In this document: positions 1 to 12,888 of the stretch, piece by piece | Layout: the number at the start of each line of letters is the position of its first letter | Position numbering within the stretch: the stretch's first letter is position 1 | Assembly: GCA_024734555.1 (NCBI GenBank) | Contig: JANPWX010000026.1 | Span: 2,498,644 to 2,562,643, forward strand | Direction of reading: 5' to 3' | DNA from: Trochalopteron elliotii | Taxonomy: Eukaryota; Chordata; Aves; Passeriformes; Leiothrichidae | DNA length: 64,000 nt | Program-made: the position numbers and the translations under genes | The notes under the pieces: generated by a model | What the model was told of the DNA's origin: nothing | The model's input: the letters and a program-made list of their open reading frames with translations, nothing else | Database searches by the model: none

Positions 1-795
1 ATTAGCTTTCTTGCTGTGGCCCCCTGCCTTCTGTGCCCCAACAATTGTGTATGTTTCATTTTTCTTCCAAGACTTTTCTTTCCCCCTAATCAAAGATCTG
101 GAAATATGCTTTAAAAAGAGGAAAAAAGGTGTCTCCCTTCCCCGAGATTCTGTTGTTGCAAGTTGGGAAATACCACCCAAAAGGGCAAAACTAATACTAA
201 AACTGTCAGCTTTGGCAACACCATTGCTGCATATGACTGGCAAATTTGCTTTTTCTTCTGAAATGCAGAAGGAAAATACTTAGATGGCAGCGTTCTCATG
301 GCACTTGTTGTGGGGCCCAGAGAGGGAGCACCAGCCCGGGGATTTTAATGGTGATATTGGGACAGTCAGTGCAGCTGTTGGACTGCACGGTGAAGAGAAA
401 AATTTGGATTTCTATTGGATTTCTGCTGTGTGTGGTGCGAGTGGGAACATTTAAACCTCGTGTTTAGCTCCCAGATGCACAAACCACATGTCTGAGCTGA
501 CACACAGGGAAGCATTGTTCATCGGTTAAAAATTGGCATCTGGTACTTCCTCCCTTTGGGCCAAACTGGGAACCATATTGTGACTCCTTAGGTGCTCTGG
601 CAACAAAATTACATATTGCCCCACACTGAAGAATTAATACAAAGGGAAGAATTGTGCAATACAACAGAAGTGTGTAGTATCAAATGCAATGGGATAAGCT
701 AGGTGACAGGAGACACACAGAAGATGGCTTTGAACTGGGTCTGATTGAGTGATGGATGTACCACTGCACATAGCATTGCCAGACTAATTTGTGTC
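1..795. other. Non-coding single-copy DNA
   Basis: The longest open frames here are 90 codons or fewer, overlap each other on both strands and have no recognisable motif. I see no repeat family, promoter or RNA gene. It is treated as intergenic or intronic. Confidence 0.6.
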
Positions 796-829
796 TTTTT
801 TTTTTTTTGTTTGTTTGTTTGTTTTTTTG

Positions 830-860
<31 letters not shown>
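796..860. repeat. T-rich simple repeat, (T)n then (GTTT)n then (TTTTG)n
   Basis: A T run passes into GTTT units and then into TTTTG units. Read on the minus strand this is an A-rich tract of the kind left by an old poly(A) tail that later mutated. No retroposon body can be recognised beside it on either side. The minus-strand frame crossing it is low-complexity Lys/Asn/Thr and is an artefact of the repeat. Confidence 0.85.
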
Positions 861-2371
861 CCCTGATATTTAATAAATATTGGAAAAAGTGCAGAATGAA
901 ATGAAAACCACAAAGATCCGTTAATGTTTACAAGACCTCAGCTGGACTGTGGTCAGAGCAGTTGCTTTGCTTTTGCTGGTATTATTTCCCAGGCTGACTT
1001 TCCCATGTAAACCACAGCTGTGAGCAGGTGGCAGTGCATGTTCATGTATGCTTCATATAGGGGAATGGCCTCTCTTTGAATCTTGTGCATTTTTTTTCAT
1101 GTTCAGCTGAAAGCATAATTTACAATGGCAGACAGATATAAACAAGAATTTCACAAGATAAAAGCAAAATACATAGTCCAAAATTCCTAGTGTTCTGGTT
1201 TCTTTTCTTAGTTATACTTGATATTTAAGTGTACTTTACAATGAAATACATGTTTAGAAAAGAGGTCAGTCTGGGTGAAGACATAAGCTAATTTCTTTTT
1301 CTTCAGTTGAAAGTGGAATTCTTTTTTTTCTAATTTGGAAAAAGGTCAAGCCTTTCTCCCTCATTGCTACATTTTTTTTCCCATAGAGAATAGACTTGAT
1401 TGTTCTCCAAACATTGTTTCCTGTTCTTCACAGAGGGGAAGTGTTTATTCCTTGTTCCTAATAATCAGACATACTGTAATGACTTGCTCACAGGGAAGAA
1501 AAAATTACAGGAAAGTTGAAACTGATGATTAATGTTTTCTTTATGCTGAAATTTTAAGAGCAATAGAGCAGTGGCTGTTATAGTGAAATATGTATGATAC
1601 AATGGAAAGCCTGGATAAGCTGAAGGATGTATATCACATGCAAAAGAAGAGTACACAGAAGCATTTATTTGCCAGAGAAAATGGAGAGAAGCATTTTCTC
1701 TGTCACTGCTCATCCAAGCAGGCACAATCCTTTAGTGCCTGTAAGAAGGATATGAATGCCATCAGACCAATGCCATTCCCTTAATTGCCTTAGTTGGGTT
1801 TGATTGAGATGATCACAGTGTGTCATTCAAATGGTAGTTCAGTATGTCCCAGCAGATATTTTAAACTACTGTTTAGGTAAGATCTATTGGGGTGAATGTT
1901 TCAGGATGTTCCTGAAACCATAGCTATTCCCATGCATTAGACCTCGGAAAACCAGGGGTTTGCCTGCAAGGGAGACTTTGTCAGTTACACCAACATAATT
2001 ACCCCTGGAGCCAAGGTGCACAGCTGTGCATACCAAAACTCCTCTTAGAGTGACATAGGGTAAGCCAAAGCAAAATACAGCAGTTAATGCCACAAGCCAC
2101 ATGGTTTTCCTGCCTAATTTTTTTGACATAAAGTCATGTACTGAAAAGACTTTCCCAGACAGTCAAGACTAAATCTTTTATTGTAACTTTTCCGCATCTA
2201 TAGATCTTGCTTGAATACACAACCTATTAGTTGTTTTCTAAATAAAATAAATGTATTAGCATTTATAAATCCCTTCAGTGACATACAGTTGTTCACAATA
2301 TGTTTGCTTCAAGAGAGATTAATTTTTCTAGTGCAAATGGTGAGGTGGAAGGTCCTTTTGAGTCAGGGAAA
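861..2371. other. Non-coding AT-rich DNA
   Basis: Only short shadow frames are present, all under 90 codons and overlapping on both strands. Nothing resembles a protein family or a known repeat. Confidence 0.6.
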
Positions 2372-2386
2372 CTATCTATCTGTCTG

Positions 2387-2433
<47 letters not shown>

Positions 2434-2475
2434 CTCATATATATATATATTTATACACACGCACACACACATACA
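2372..2475. repeat. Compound microsatellite (CTAT)n-(AT)n-(AC)n
   Basis: About 64 bases of CTAT/CTGT tetranucleotides (2372-2435) run into an AT dinucleotide tract (2437-2450) and then an interrupted AC tract (about 2455-2475). The tetranucleotide part has two CTGT variant units near its 5' end and is otherwise pure, which favours length polymorphism. Two overlapping plus-strand frames (up to 152 codons) owe their length to the repeat, which encodes Ile/Tyr/Leu/Ser runs; they are not genes. Confidence 0.97.
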
Positions 2476-5400
2476 TGAATCTGCACCATTTTTATTCTAC
2501 TCAACTCCTTATTTCCTACTGCCTATACTTATATGGAGCAGTGCTTCTCCCAAGGAAAAAAGAAGTCTCTTTTTCTGAATCTCATTCTCCTTCAGGCTGC
2601 TCATCTGGAACATTCACATCCCTTATCTGCAATGGGTTTAGAGTAAGTGTTGTTACTATCCTAAAATAAAGCTCATTAGTTGCTACTGAGGGCATAGCAA
2701 AAGAATGGCAAGTCTGTTGTTTAAACTTTAGGATTTTTTTTTCACCGATCCTAAATATCTCAAGAGCAAATTCAGAGATAATACATTTAGAGTGAAGTGT
2801 AATCCTGTTCTTCGAAGTCCTTGTTCTGAGAATTTTTCCATCAGTTTTTCCCTTTGGAAAATTCTCAGGCAAATTAGGAGATAATTTATATGTGCTTTAT
2901 ATTCTTCCCAGATGTTTCTATTCCATTCTATTAATTTAATGTTAATTCTCAAATGTAATGGATTTTTAATGAGGGATCTAAATTAAGATATAAAATAAAG
3001 CTAATTAATTAAAATGTAAATGAGTATTGGAGGCAATGAAAACAGCAATGAAGATGCACAGAGGATCTAAGACTAAAAAGTGTCAACGTAAAACGATACT
3101 ATGTGGCAAAGAATTAGGCTGATGTATTTCTAAAAGTTATGAATTTTTAAAATCAAATCTCTGGCAGAAAAGGGAGTTCTGTAAGGATTTTGTCTCTATA
3201 AATAGGAAGAAAATAATTATATTAATGACAAGTGGATGGGAAAAACCTAAATCTGAGGGAGAACACCAAAACTGAACTGAGTTTGAAGAACACTATGCCT
3301 GCTACAAAATATAGTTGCATATCTTTTATGAGGTGCTTATATCAGAATTCCAACTGATAAAACAAGATGGGGCCTGTGTTTCTTCATGTTGATTTAATTC
3401 CACCTAATTTAAATTTGCTGACTTCAGTGCACTGTGTTATAGGGAAGGCATTGATAAGCTGGAAAAGCTTCAGAAAAGAAGCAAAACTGAGTGGAGAGCT
3501 AGGCTGTAGAGTAAGAGAAAGAAAAAAATATATAAAACAAGCCCAGAGCATCATTCCTTAGTCATAATGAGAACAAAATAACTGGTCTCAGCCTGCGATG
3601 TCTGGGAGACAGTGAACCTATATGCACCTAAGAATGTAACTGGGAAGAGCAGGATGGTGCCAATGGTGGCTGTGGAGCAGATAGTAAAAAAAGCCCCTGA
3701 CATTGAAAGTCAGAGCTTCTCGAGTCATGGCACACCTACCACATTAGCTTGGTATGTGACAGAAACTAGTCCCTGGTCCCAGTTTCTGCCACCACCTAAC
3801 CCAAGCTGCGGCAGGAACCAGCTCTGGCCTCTTCCAAGCACCAAAGCTATGGCTGGCAACTCAGTCACAGTATTTCCAGGCTCCACCAGACCAGGCTTTT
3901 GTGTCCCATGAGTGCATGTCCAGGTGGAGGCAGGCAGCTCCCCTGTGGCACACACCCCAATGCCAACCCTCTGCCTTCTTCCAGCACAGGGTCCTCGGGC
4001 AGGAAACGTGTGTTCAGAGAAAGAATTGCAGTAGAGAAGGACATGGAGCTGTGACTCTAATCAGTGAATTACAAATTTCAGTATAGGATCCTATCTCTAG
4101 ATTGTACAGAGGGGGAGGGGAAAATAGACACCATTTTCCTTCCTGCACAATGGCATGGTTAGACACAGACTCAGAATGGGCTTAGATGGTCCTGCAGCTG
4201 TGGACACCATTTCTGGCAAGAGCTGTAGATCATATGAACAAAAGGTAAACCCTAAATTTTCATAAAACAGATCTAAATCTGTTACAGAGATGATAGATGA
4301 ACTATGTATGTGTTTAATCCCCAACTGCTGTGATTGTATAGCATCAACATTCAGGATTTTACACATCAATATTTGCTATTATTTAATGTCTCAGGATTAC
4401 CTCAAGTTTGGTAGTAAAAGAAAAGCTGGTTGTAATCAGAGACATGTGAGAGATGTAGTGTGCATGGAGTTGGATGTGTTTTGAGCCTTAGGGAGAACGC
4501 CAACACAAATTACAAAAGCAGTGGTTAGGATGAGGAGAACAGGAGCATACAAGTTAAGTGAATTGCAAATATGTGACCAATCTTAAACCAGCAACATTTC
4601 AGCCTGAGCTGAAATAATCATGTGAAATTTTAGTACCATGTTTTCTTATACTAAAAAGGTGATGCTTTGTGTTAAGCAGCTGTGAATGTCTGAAATCCCT
4701 TCTAAGCCATGAGAAATAATTAGATCAGTTGACTCACATACAACAGTGCTATTATTCACTGACTGGGTTTACTTGTGACACTGGAAAGGTCTGAATTTTT
4801 ATAGGTTTATGAGGCTGAAAATGAGACTGTCTTAGAAGATGCCACAGCCCTGAAAATGACAAGTAATGGGTCAGAATCTGGTGATAAAATATAATGTGAG
4901 GATTTGATGATCAACAAGCACCCGCATCTTATTCCTTTAGGATTTTGCTTCCTGTATGCTTCCATCTGGCCTGAATGCAGCTCAGTGGAGAGCCCTAAAT
5001 CCTGCTAGTTTTGTGTTTATAGCAGCATAACCCTTGATTCAGAGCCTTTGATAACTCCCTTCTGGCTGCCACACACCACACATGTGCAGGAGATACACAC
5101 CAGCTGTGAAGTGAAGCTGGCAGGGACTAAAGGCTAATAAGACTTTGTGTAGCTCCCAATTCTCACATCAGTGAAGTGCTCCAGCAGCTCCTGCCAGGTT
5201 CAGCTGTGTTTCTCTGTGAAACAGTCCTGTAGTGCACTCCCCTTCCAGTGTCCTCTGCCTCCTTCTCTGTGCTCAGCTAGTCCAGACAAGTGGTTGAATG
5301 GTTTGGTGCACTTGTATAGGGCGGGCTTTTTGGGAAACTGTGGTGTGGATGTGGCATCTGATTCAAGAAGTCTGTAAATCACTGGTGTTTAGAAAACAGC

Positions 5401-8400
5401 AGGGTGTACAAGATTGTTTTAGATACAACTGATTTCTATCTTTTCCCCTAAGTATCAAGTACAGGCGAGTGAACTTACAGGGTTGCATTAAGTGGATATA
5501 TTTTAAGGCAGTTTTAAAGGGAACATATTTTAAAGAAGTTCTGAAATGGTAGCAACTCCCTCTAATTTCTCAGAATGCTTGATTGAAAAACATAACTATC
5601 TTCTAAAGAAGTTTCTAAAGGATTATCATTATAGGACTGAGTTTGCCAAACATATATTATATTTCTATATAATCTCAGCTCAGAAATCTGTTTCATATTT
5701 TGCATGTGTTGTTTATGGCTGATAGATATTTTTTCACTTTCTCTGATATGAATTATCTCTCTTATATTGAATAAATGGGCTTTGTAGTAAATATGATATG
5801 TAGCATTGTAGCAACTTCACATTTATCTAATCAAAGAATTTTTTTGTTATTCATTGCAAAGTGCTCCCAGAAACTGGAATAGAAACCTTTTCTTGTCAGT
5901 CAGGACAATTTTATAATTAACGTAGATGTATAAATTTCAACCTGTAGATGTAGGTGGTTGCTGGTGATATCTGTCTGTCTGCTTGTCATGTGTTTTGTAC
6001 TGATGCAATGCAAATGAAAGCTTTACCCAGAGTCTGCTGGGGACTAAAGAACAGAAAATAATGAAGTGTCTGTTGTGCATGCCAAAGAAAACTACAGGAA
6101 TTCTAGTAGCTGCAGGAAGAGGTAAAAGAGGCAGAAGTGACCCACAAGAGCCAAGTGTTGTCACTGTTAGCATTTGCTTCTGATTAAACACCCATTTGCC
6201 AAGACCAATCATTTACTAGATGTTCAAACAAGTGGCTGTCAGAGAATGCTTCATGAGAACAGTAGCAGTGAGGTTCTAAAGACAAATGTACATTTTACCT
6301 ATCCTTCCATAGCTGCTGGAAAATTAATGTCAGTGCTAATGAAGAAATGTTTCTTGGGATAATAGGAAGCTGGAGAGTTAGAAACGTGGGGTTTGTTTAC
6401 TCTCTGTAGAGAAAAGATCTCTCAGTGCTTTTTCTGTCACTGCAGTTTTTAAGATATTTGGATTTATAAGTCCCTAAGCTCTGAATACCACATACCTAAA
6501 ATAACTCCCAATCATTAAGAGAAAAATGGTCATGTACAAAAGAGCTGGAGTCTATTTGCTCATGATTTATTTTACTACATGTACAAGACCTTAGTCTAGT
6601 TCAGTTTTCTTACTAGGTAGGTTTTCATAACCTCCTGCAATAGTTCCTTTACATAGTTTAGTCCATTGTCTTAGAAGTGAAATGACAGACGGAAATGTAT
6701 CATAAAAAAACCTGACTTAAAGCAAAATGACAAACTCAAAAGAGCAAAAATTATTGCTTATCAACATTGAATGAAGATTAAAAAGATATTTTGAAATTAC
6801 TTAATGAATTATATTGATGTAAGACTGGATGGTTGGGAAATACTTTTCATGATTGGGTTTTTTTTCATCGTTGTGGATATAAACCTTTTTTAAAAAAAGA
6901 GGAGCCTAAAATAAACTTCAAAAAATAGTGGGGGGCTAAATTAGCATCCTAAATGGTTTTGAGACACCTAGCTTCATGGCTTCCTTTTATCAAAGCACTC
7001 TGTAACTCCCACTGACCCTCTTTTATTTGTTCCCTGGAATTTAAAAGTTTCTATGTCTTTCAATGTTTCAAAAAATATGTCTTCTTAAATTAGAATACTA
7101 AATATAGAGTTAGGAGTTCAGTCATAACTGGACATTAAATACTAATGAAAGAGGAAAGCTGGCTCAACTTCATATCCACACCCAGAAGAAAACATTATAT
7201 ACGAATTATTACAGAGAAACATTTGAAACTATATTGAGAGGAATTTATGATTTTTTGATAGCAAGTGTTCAAATACTCTTAACCCTTTACAACTATGAAG
7301 GCACAGGATTTCTTAATAAATGTTGGAAATATGCAGAAGTCATAAGGAATCTTCATAATGTCAGACAGAACTTTTTCAAAAGTCATGGTATCAAGTGAAC
7401 TTTTTCAGAACTGAAATGTCTTCTGTTCAAACTATGAACTGGGTGGCTGCACAGAAAACACAAAACCTCTGTTAGTTGCTGTAATTAAAATAGCTGGAGT
7501 ATTACAATAGAAGCATTTGTGTTTAGCAGCATTTTTCAAAGCTGTTAACTAAAAGCTTGCTTCAGTCTTCTGGCATATACAGAAACAAGACTATTATGTC
7601 AGTATGTTAACTTCCCTTTCAATTCTAGATCCTTTCATGGAAAATGCTAGTACTTGCTGAATTCCTCAGCTAACTGCAAATAAGAATTCCAATTTCTAAA
7701 TGCTTATTTTTAATTTTACCTCAGTAAACAAAGGTAGTCTTTTCAAGTAAACCAAGTATTATCATGCTCTAGAAAAGACATTCTGAAATTTAACTGCATT
7801 TTGAAATCTTGCATTTAATTAAGAAAAATTATAAAGCGAGATAAATTGAAGGATCTGGTGTGGGACTGGCTGGTAGATGCTGGAGATGGGGTTCTGTCTG
7901 CCAGACAGCTCAGGGTAGAGTGCAAACAGCTCTAGGCAGAGAAGTCCTAGGACAAAGTGAGAAGAACCATCCATAACCTTGAAATCTATAATCACATGTG
8001 GAGAAAACTCTGTTTTCTCCCAATTTCTTCAGTTTAACAGGGTTTTCCAAAACATTAGGGTATTTAGTACCCCTTGCCTTTTTTATGAGATGACATTTCT
8101 CCCCCATCCAGTTCTTCATATAACTGAACAAAGTAGCTACTTCCTCTGCTCTGCTCCTATGAATAGCAAGTTATTTTTGTTAGCCTGACCTCACAAAAGT
8201 GGAAATAGCATTTAATATTAGTAAATATTTTTAGAGCCGGTCAAGTGAGGATCCAATGACTTTATAAACATTTATTAGTGGTTTCTTATCTAGATCCATT
8301 CTTGTACTATGCTTCATATTTTTTTTACTTGCTTTCTAAAAGCCACTTAGACTTTCTGTTATCATCCTGATGTAACTTCCAGGTTATCTGCAGGAGGAAC

Positions 8401-11400
8401 AGCAAAATAGTACTATTTTTGAGGAATGACTTAAGAGTACCAATTTCAAGTTGAAAAAAATCTTTTGTTTTCTAGGCTTTAACCTAACAAAGAATTCAGT
8501 GTATGAGATAAAAATGTTTGATGCTCTCAGAGGGCAACTGAATGTCACTCTTCATTGGCGTTTATCAGGCCTTATAGGCATTGCACTGGTTGCAGCATGT
8601 GAAAGGAATGATCAGTGCACAAAGCACACTTCAGAGTATCAATTACATCTATGAGAAAATTAAGATGGAGGAAGGAGTAGGAATTTGCCTAGTAACTAAA
8701 ATCCATATTGAATTCAGTAAGGCAATTTTACAGTTACATCTGTTCAAGTGAGCCTGGAAGTGAATGAACTGACCATTTCTCGTCTTTCTCTCTCTCCATC
8801 TTGCAAAGTACAGTACCCAGCTGCAGATAACTGGCTAAATAAAGCACTTTTTTTCCCCTTTTTTGTGCATTATATTTGCTACATGTGCTACATTGCTTAA
8901 TTTACTACAATTGAAGATCACTTCCACCTAAACAAGGAATATCTAGACTTCCCTGACAATCAGTACACATACTAAGTTAGGATTACTTTCATTTTGCTTA
9001 AATTCCCATAATTTAAGATAGATCAAGTCAGGAAAACCAGAAAATTCAATGCATTGAAAGATTATCTCTAACATATAAATTATAAATAACTTTGTTGTAT
9101 TAGTTGTAGTTATGTCGTTTTCATAATATCTCAGATTGTGTAGGAGTGGATGATTTGGAATAGAATTTCTCAGCAGATATGTCCCCCCATGAGGTTTTAA
9201 AACTCCTCTCTTTGATGGGGTAAAGATAAGAAGTGGACCCTTTTCCCTGACAGTCACATAAAAATTTGCCAAAATAGATTGATAGAACAGAAAATTCCAA
9301 CATAGAAAAAAATAAACACCTGAAATAAGCTGTGCAATTTAATATTAATGTCCTTTTCAGACCTGTGTTGCATGAAAATGAGTTTTTTCAAACATCTATG
9401 AAAGGGTCGGTCACCTCGAAAATACAGATCAGAGACAAATATTATTAGTCAACTCTGTTCTCATTTCATTGTAATTTTTCTTGTAAATGAGCCCATCAGA
9501 TTGTCTTCTTGTTTTTGATTTTTTATTATTTTATTATTTGTCTGAATAGGTAATAAATTCTCTGATCTATTTTTATTGGACTCAGCAGAAAGCTTCAGAA
9601 CTTCTGGAAAGAGAAAATGAAAACATGGAGAGACAGAAATGTGTTTCTGCTTTATTTGTGCTGCCTCCATTTGATTATCTGGGACCCTGTGTCTAAAGAA
9701 TAAGTGGTATAGGGTAGTATAGTGCCATGTAAAATAAAAAAAGTGGCCAGTATTCATATTCACTATTGGAAGTATTAAATTATTTCATTGTGGGCTGACA
9801 AAAATCCCTCATCTACTACCTTAACTGTACCATTATGGTCCACAGTGCATCTTGTTATTAAAACTGTCTTGTTCAGTCACAGCCATGAAAAGTTTTGAGT
9901 AGAATCCCTTTTGCTCTTGTACCATCCCTCTTCTTGCTTCTGTCATTTCTTAGGTATTCACCTTTCACACCAGTGACTTGTCCGTGCTCCATAATGCTCC
10001 TGTTCTGCTCATCCAGGAAAGCTGCTGAACACGGGAAATTCTTTTCTAATGGTCTCTGGATCCATGGACAAGTACAGAGACCCTGTGACAGCTGGAAGGA
10101 GGTCACTGCTCTTCTCCGGTCACTGCTGTGTGTCGCCATCCTCACCACAAGATTAAGGCTTTTGTGACTTCAGCTTTGAGCTTTACTTATTTTTCAACAT
10201 TTGTTAAAATCTGGTATCCATTTTTTGCCCTCTATATTTCTACCTTCAAATAGCTGATTTAAGGAAAAACATAGAAATCCAAAGCATTTGAAAATAACTG
10301 CTATGTGTGCTGCTAATCATGCCAGGATCAGATTGGGGATAGTACTCAGTATATTGAATAATTCTGAAAAGGTGACATCACATAAAATATCTGCACTTCA
10401 ATGACCCTGATGCTGTTATCGCAGATAAAATTTTGAAACTGAAAATTCATTACAGTCATGCTGAATAATCTTACTAGAGGGCTGCCTTGGGCTCGTTCCA
10501 TCTTGATCTTTTCTGATGTGTACATTAACAGAACTTTCTATTTTCTACACTCTAATGGATTACTGATAAGACCTCTGCAGGTACAAACCTACAGTTACAA
10601 ACTTAATTCCTTCATTCAGGGCTGAATTAAGCATACAAATGCAAGGCTTTTCATCAGAGCAAACATATTACAGAACAGTTTTATTCGTTTCATGATCTGA
10701 CACATTTAAGTTACAGTTGGTGAATAAGTTCAGCTTTGAGTGATGTTCCCCAAGTGTATCTCTATCATTTATATGAGTGAAGATCTTCTGAAGGTGCCCA
10801 ATTGGAAGCCTCTTAGATATTTAGCTAGTTTAGCAACCATTTGATAAATGTCAAAGGCTAAAGGCAGCAACCTGGTCAGCAGGGCAAAGAGCCAACAGGG
10901 CAGAACAGAAAACAATGTAAAACTTGTAACTTGTAACCCCTGAGTACCCTCTCTGGATAGACATTTTTCCCTTTCAAATGTCTGCATCAAATTCAGGAAT
11001 TCCTTTGGTGTTTTGTGTTCTACCAAAATGTATAATGGCTTGTGGTGTTGACAACTCCAGTCAAAACTGCATTTAAAAGAAAAAATATGACAACTCTTCA
11101 TGCACAGGTCACATTCTGTGTGTAAAAGTATGAAGCACTAAGTAAAGCTCAAAATACAAATGTGTTTCACAAGTTGAACTTCTCCTCTGTGTGGCTAGAC
11201 ACATCTGTTATGAATAAGAAGTTTCATAAATCATTGAAGACGGGAAAAAACCCCCAAGCATTCTCAGTTCTCTCAGAAAATGCATTTAGTCTCTTTGCAT
11301 TCAGTTAATGATGTAAATTTTCAAAATTCTATGTCTTTATTGCTGCATTGATACATAGAAACATGTACAGTGGTGCCTGGTCTTTGTGGCTCCCAAATCT

Positions 11401-12107
11401 GTTTAACTCTTGACATTTGAATTTGATAGAAAAATTTGAACAAGAGGGAGGGATAATAATGAGACAAAACACTACAGAATTGACACAGAGGAGTGTTTCT
11501 GGCTGTCATTTTCTTATACTTTTTTTTTTTAAGAAGTGGAAAACAAATTTGCCAATAAAAAGCCTGTCAACAGAAAGAGTTGGGCATTTAACAAGTTCTG
11601 GTGAGGACCACAGAGGGTACGCAAAATTTCCTCTTCTTGCTTTTGCTTTGAGCAATTCTGCAGAATATGTCCTGGTCTGTGAAAAAGGTCTGACTTTTCT
11701 GCAGGGCATCAGGCAGTATATCCATTCAGGCTGCTGACAGCACTACTGGGGCTTCACAAGTCCCGTGTCCATTTCGTGAAAACAAGCTTATCTTAAAATG
11801 GGAATTTCATCTTCCTGCTTTTTCATTAATTCATTCAGTAAGTGTTAGAGAAATTATCCATCTCTTTCTACAAGAACTGCATTTCGTTCACTCATCCCAT
11901 AATTGGGCAGAAGAATAAAGCCATGATATTTTTGGTTAAATTATGACATGCTGTAGGATGCAAAAACAATAACTGTACCTTGTAGCAGTCTGTTTTTCCT
12001 GAGATATGGACTAACTAAGATAATACTGAAATGAAAATTCTGGATGGGATTTCTTGCTTGAAACTGGCTTCTAAAAATGAATTGATATTTTTCTTTTTTG
12101 TATGTAG
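2476..12107. other. Long non-coding AT-rich stretch
   Basis: Almost 10 kb without a recognisable gene, transposon or RNA gene. Scattered short frames (at most about 110 codons) have no motif, and their number is about what stop-codon statistics predict for AT-rich DNA. A slightly GC-richer patch lies near 3.6-4.0 kb. A short run with a strong acceptor and a GTAAGT donor (2597-2642) was considered as an exon and rejected. Confidence 0.55.
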
Positions 12108-12186
12108 GTCTGTTAAAGAAACAATGGACAAAGAGGGAAACATTTGGAAAAGTTCATTATACCAAATACTGGCCTAAGAGATATTG
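12108..12186 (+). other. Candidate internal exon (weak)
   Basis: A pyrimidine-rich acceptor ending TATGTAG precedes 12108 and a GTACGT donor follows 12186. The frame starting two bases in is open through all 25 codons. It encodes a Lys/Trp/Tyr-rich peptide beginning LLKKQWTK and ending WPKRYW. It leaves a two-base remainder that joins in frame with the candidate exon at 12831-12888. I do not recognise the product. A resemblance to the basic, aromatic-rich start of a PH domain is too loose to use. This may be a chance combination. Confidence 0.15.
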
Positions 12187-12296
12187 GTACGTTGTATTAC
12201 AAGAGTTCTGTGCATGCAGCCCACAGATTAGTCTGCAAAAGTTGCTAGCAATCACATTTTTTTTCAGACCTTGAAACGGCGATGTAGAGGTATTAC

Positions 12297-12640
12297 CTAG
12301 ATGTATTTATCCAGGCTCAACTGTTCATTTGCTGTGCAGGACTCCAGTCCCATAAGACCTAAAAGTAACATACACTTGGTGCAATCACTTCTGTCAAGAG
12401 ACTTACAGAAAGAAACTCTCAGAGCTTGGTGACAGTGGAAGTTCTCTAGCTGGTGACAGTAAACTGTCAAGAGTGAACACCATTCAAAAGATGTAAACTC
12501 TGGAAAATCTTTTAAAACTGCTTCAAAATAAAACTTTTTCGATGCATTCTCTTTAGAGAAATGTGAAATACATTGCAAGGTGGCTTCTAAAGAAGTAATC
12601 AAAGCATACCAGTGTTGTCTACAGGTAATTTAAAGGTAAT
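12297..12640 (-). other. Open reading frame, unrecognised, probably not a gene
   Basis: A minus-strand frame of about 114 codons is open from just after an in-frame TAA to a TAG at the low-coordinate end. It has no in-frame ATG near its start; reading from ATG would remove most of it. The peptide is Cys- and Leu-rich with no family motif. In AT-rich DNA a handful of frames this long are expected by chance in 64 kb. An upstream TGTAG could serve as a splice acceptor, so a terminal exon cannot be excluded. Its position between two plus-strand exon candidates means at most one of the two models can be right. Confidence 0.12.
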
Positions 12641-12646
12641 TTAAAG
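12623..12646. repeat. 11-bp tandem duplication
   Basis: The unit AGGTAATTTAA occurs twice head to tail, followed by a further AG. This is a simple local duplication from slippage, with no sign of function. Confidence 0.85.
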
Positions 12647-12830
12647 TACATGTTTTAATTTCCCAAAATTCCTTAAATGACTTGATACATCTTGTTTGAG
12701 ACTGAGATTTACATAATGCCAATAATGTGCTCATTTATTTCAGCTGCAGAAACAAAAACTGGCAGCTAAAGGTGTTTTGCTCTGTATCCACGGACGCCTT
12801 TAATCAAAGATGTATCAAAATGTTTTTCAG

Positions 12831-12888
12831 CTTCCTGAGTGCACAACAGAGAATGGAAACATCTATTATTCTGAAGACAGCAGTGAAG
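12831..12888 (+). other. Candidate internal exon (weak)
   Basis: A good acceptor (TGTTTTTCAG) precedes 12831 and a GTACAG donor follows 12888. Two of the three frames are open across the 58 bases. One reads LPECTTENGNIYYSEDSSE. The other joins in phase to the candidate at 12108-12186 and reads FLSAQQRMETSIILKTAVK. Two open frames weaken the case, because real coding exons usually show one clearly preferred frame. No family is recognised. Confidence 0.18.

Noticed and set aside
2597..2642. Strong acceptor and GTAAGT donor around a 46-base open piece
   Set aside because: It is open in two frames, very short, and has no partner exon.
2211..2669. 152-codon plus-strand open frame
   Set aside because: Its length comes from the stop-free tetranucleotide microsatellite; the peptide is an Ile/Tyr/Leu/Ser repeat.
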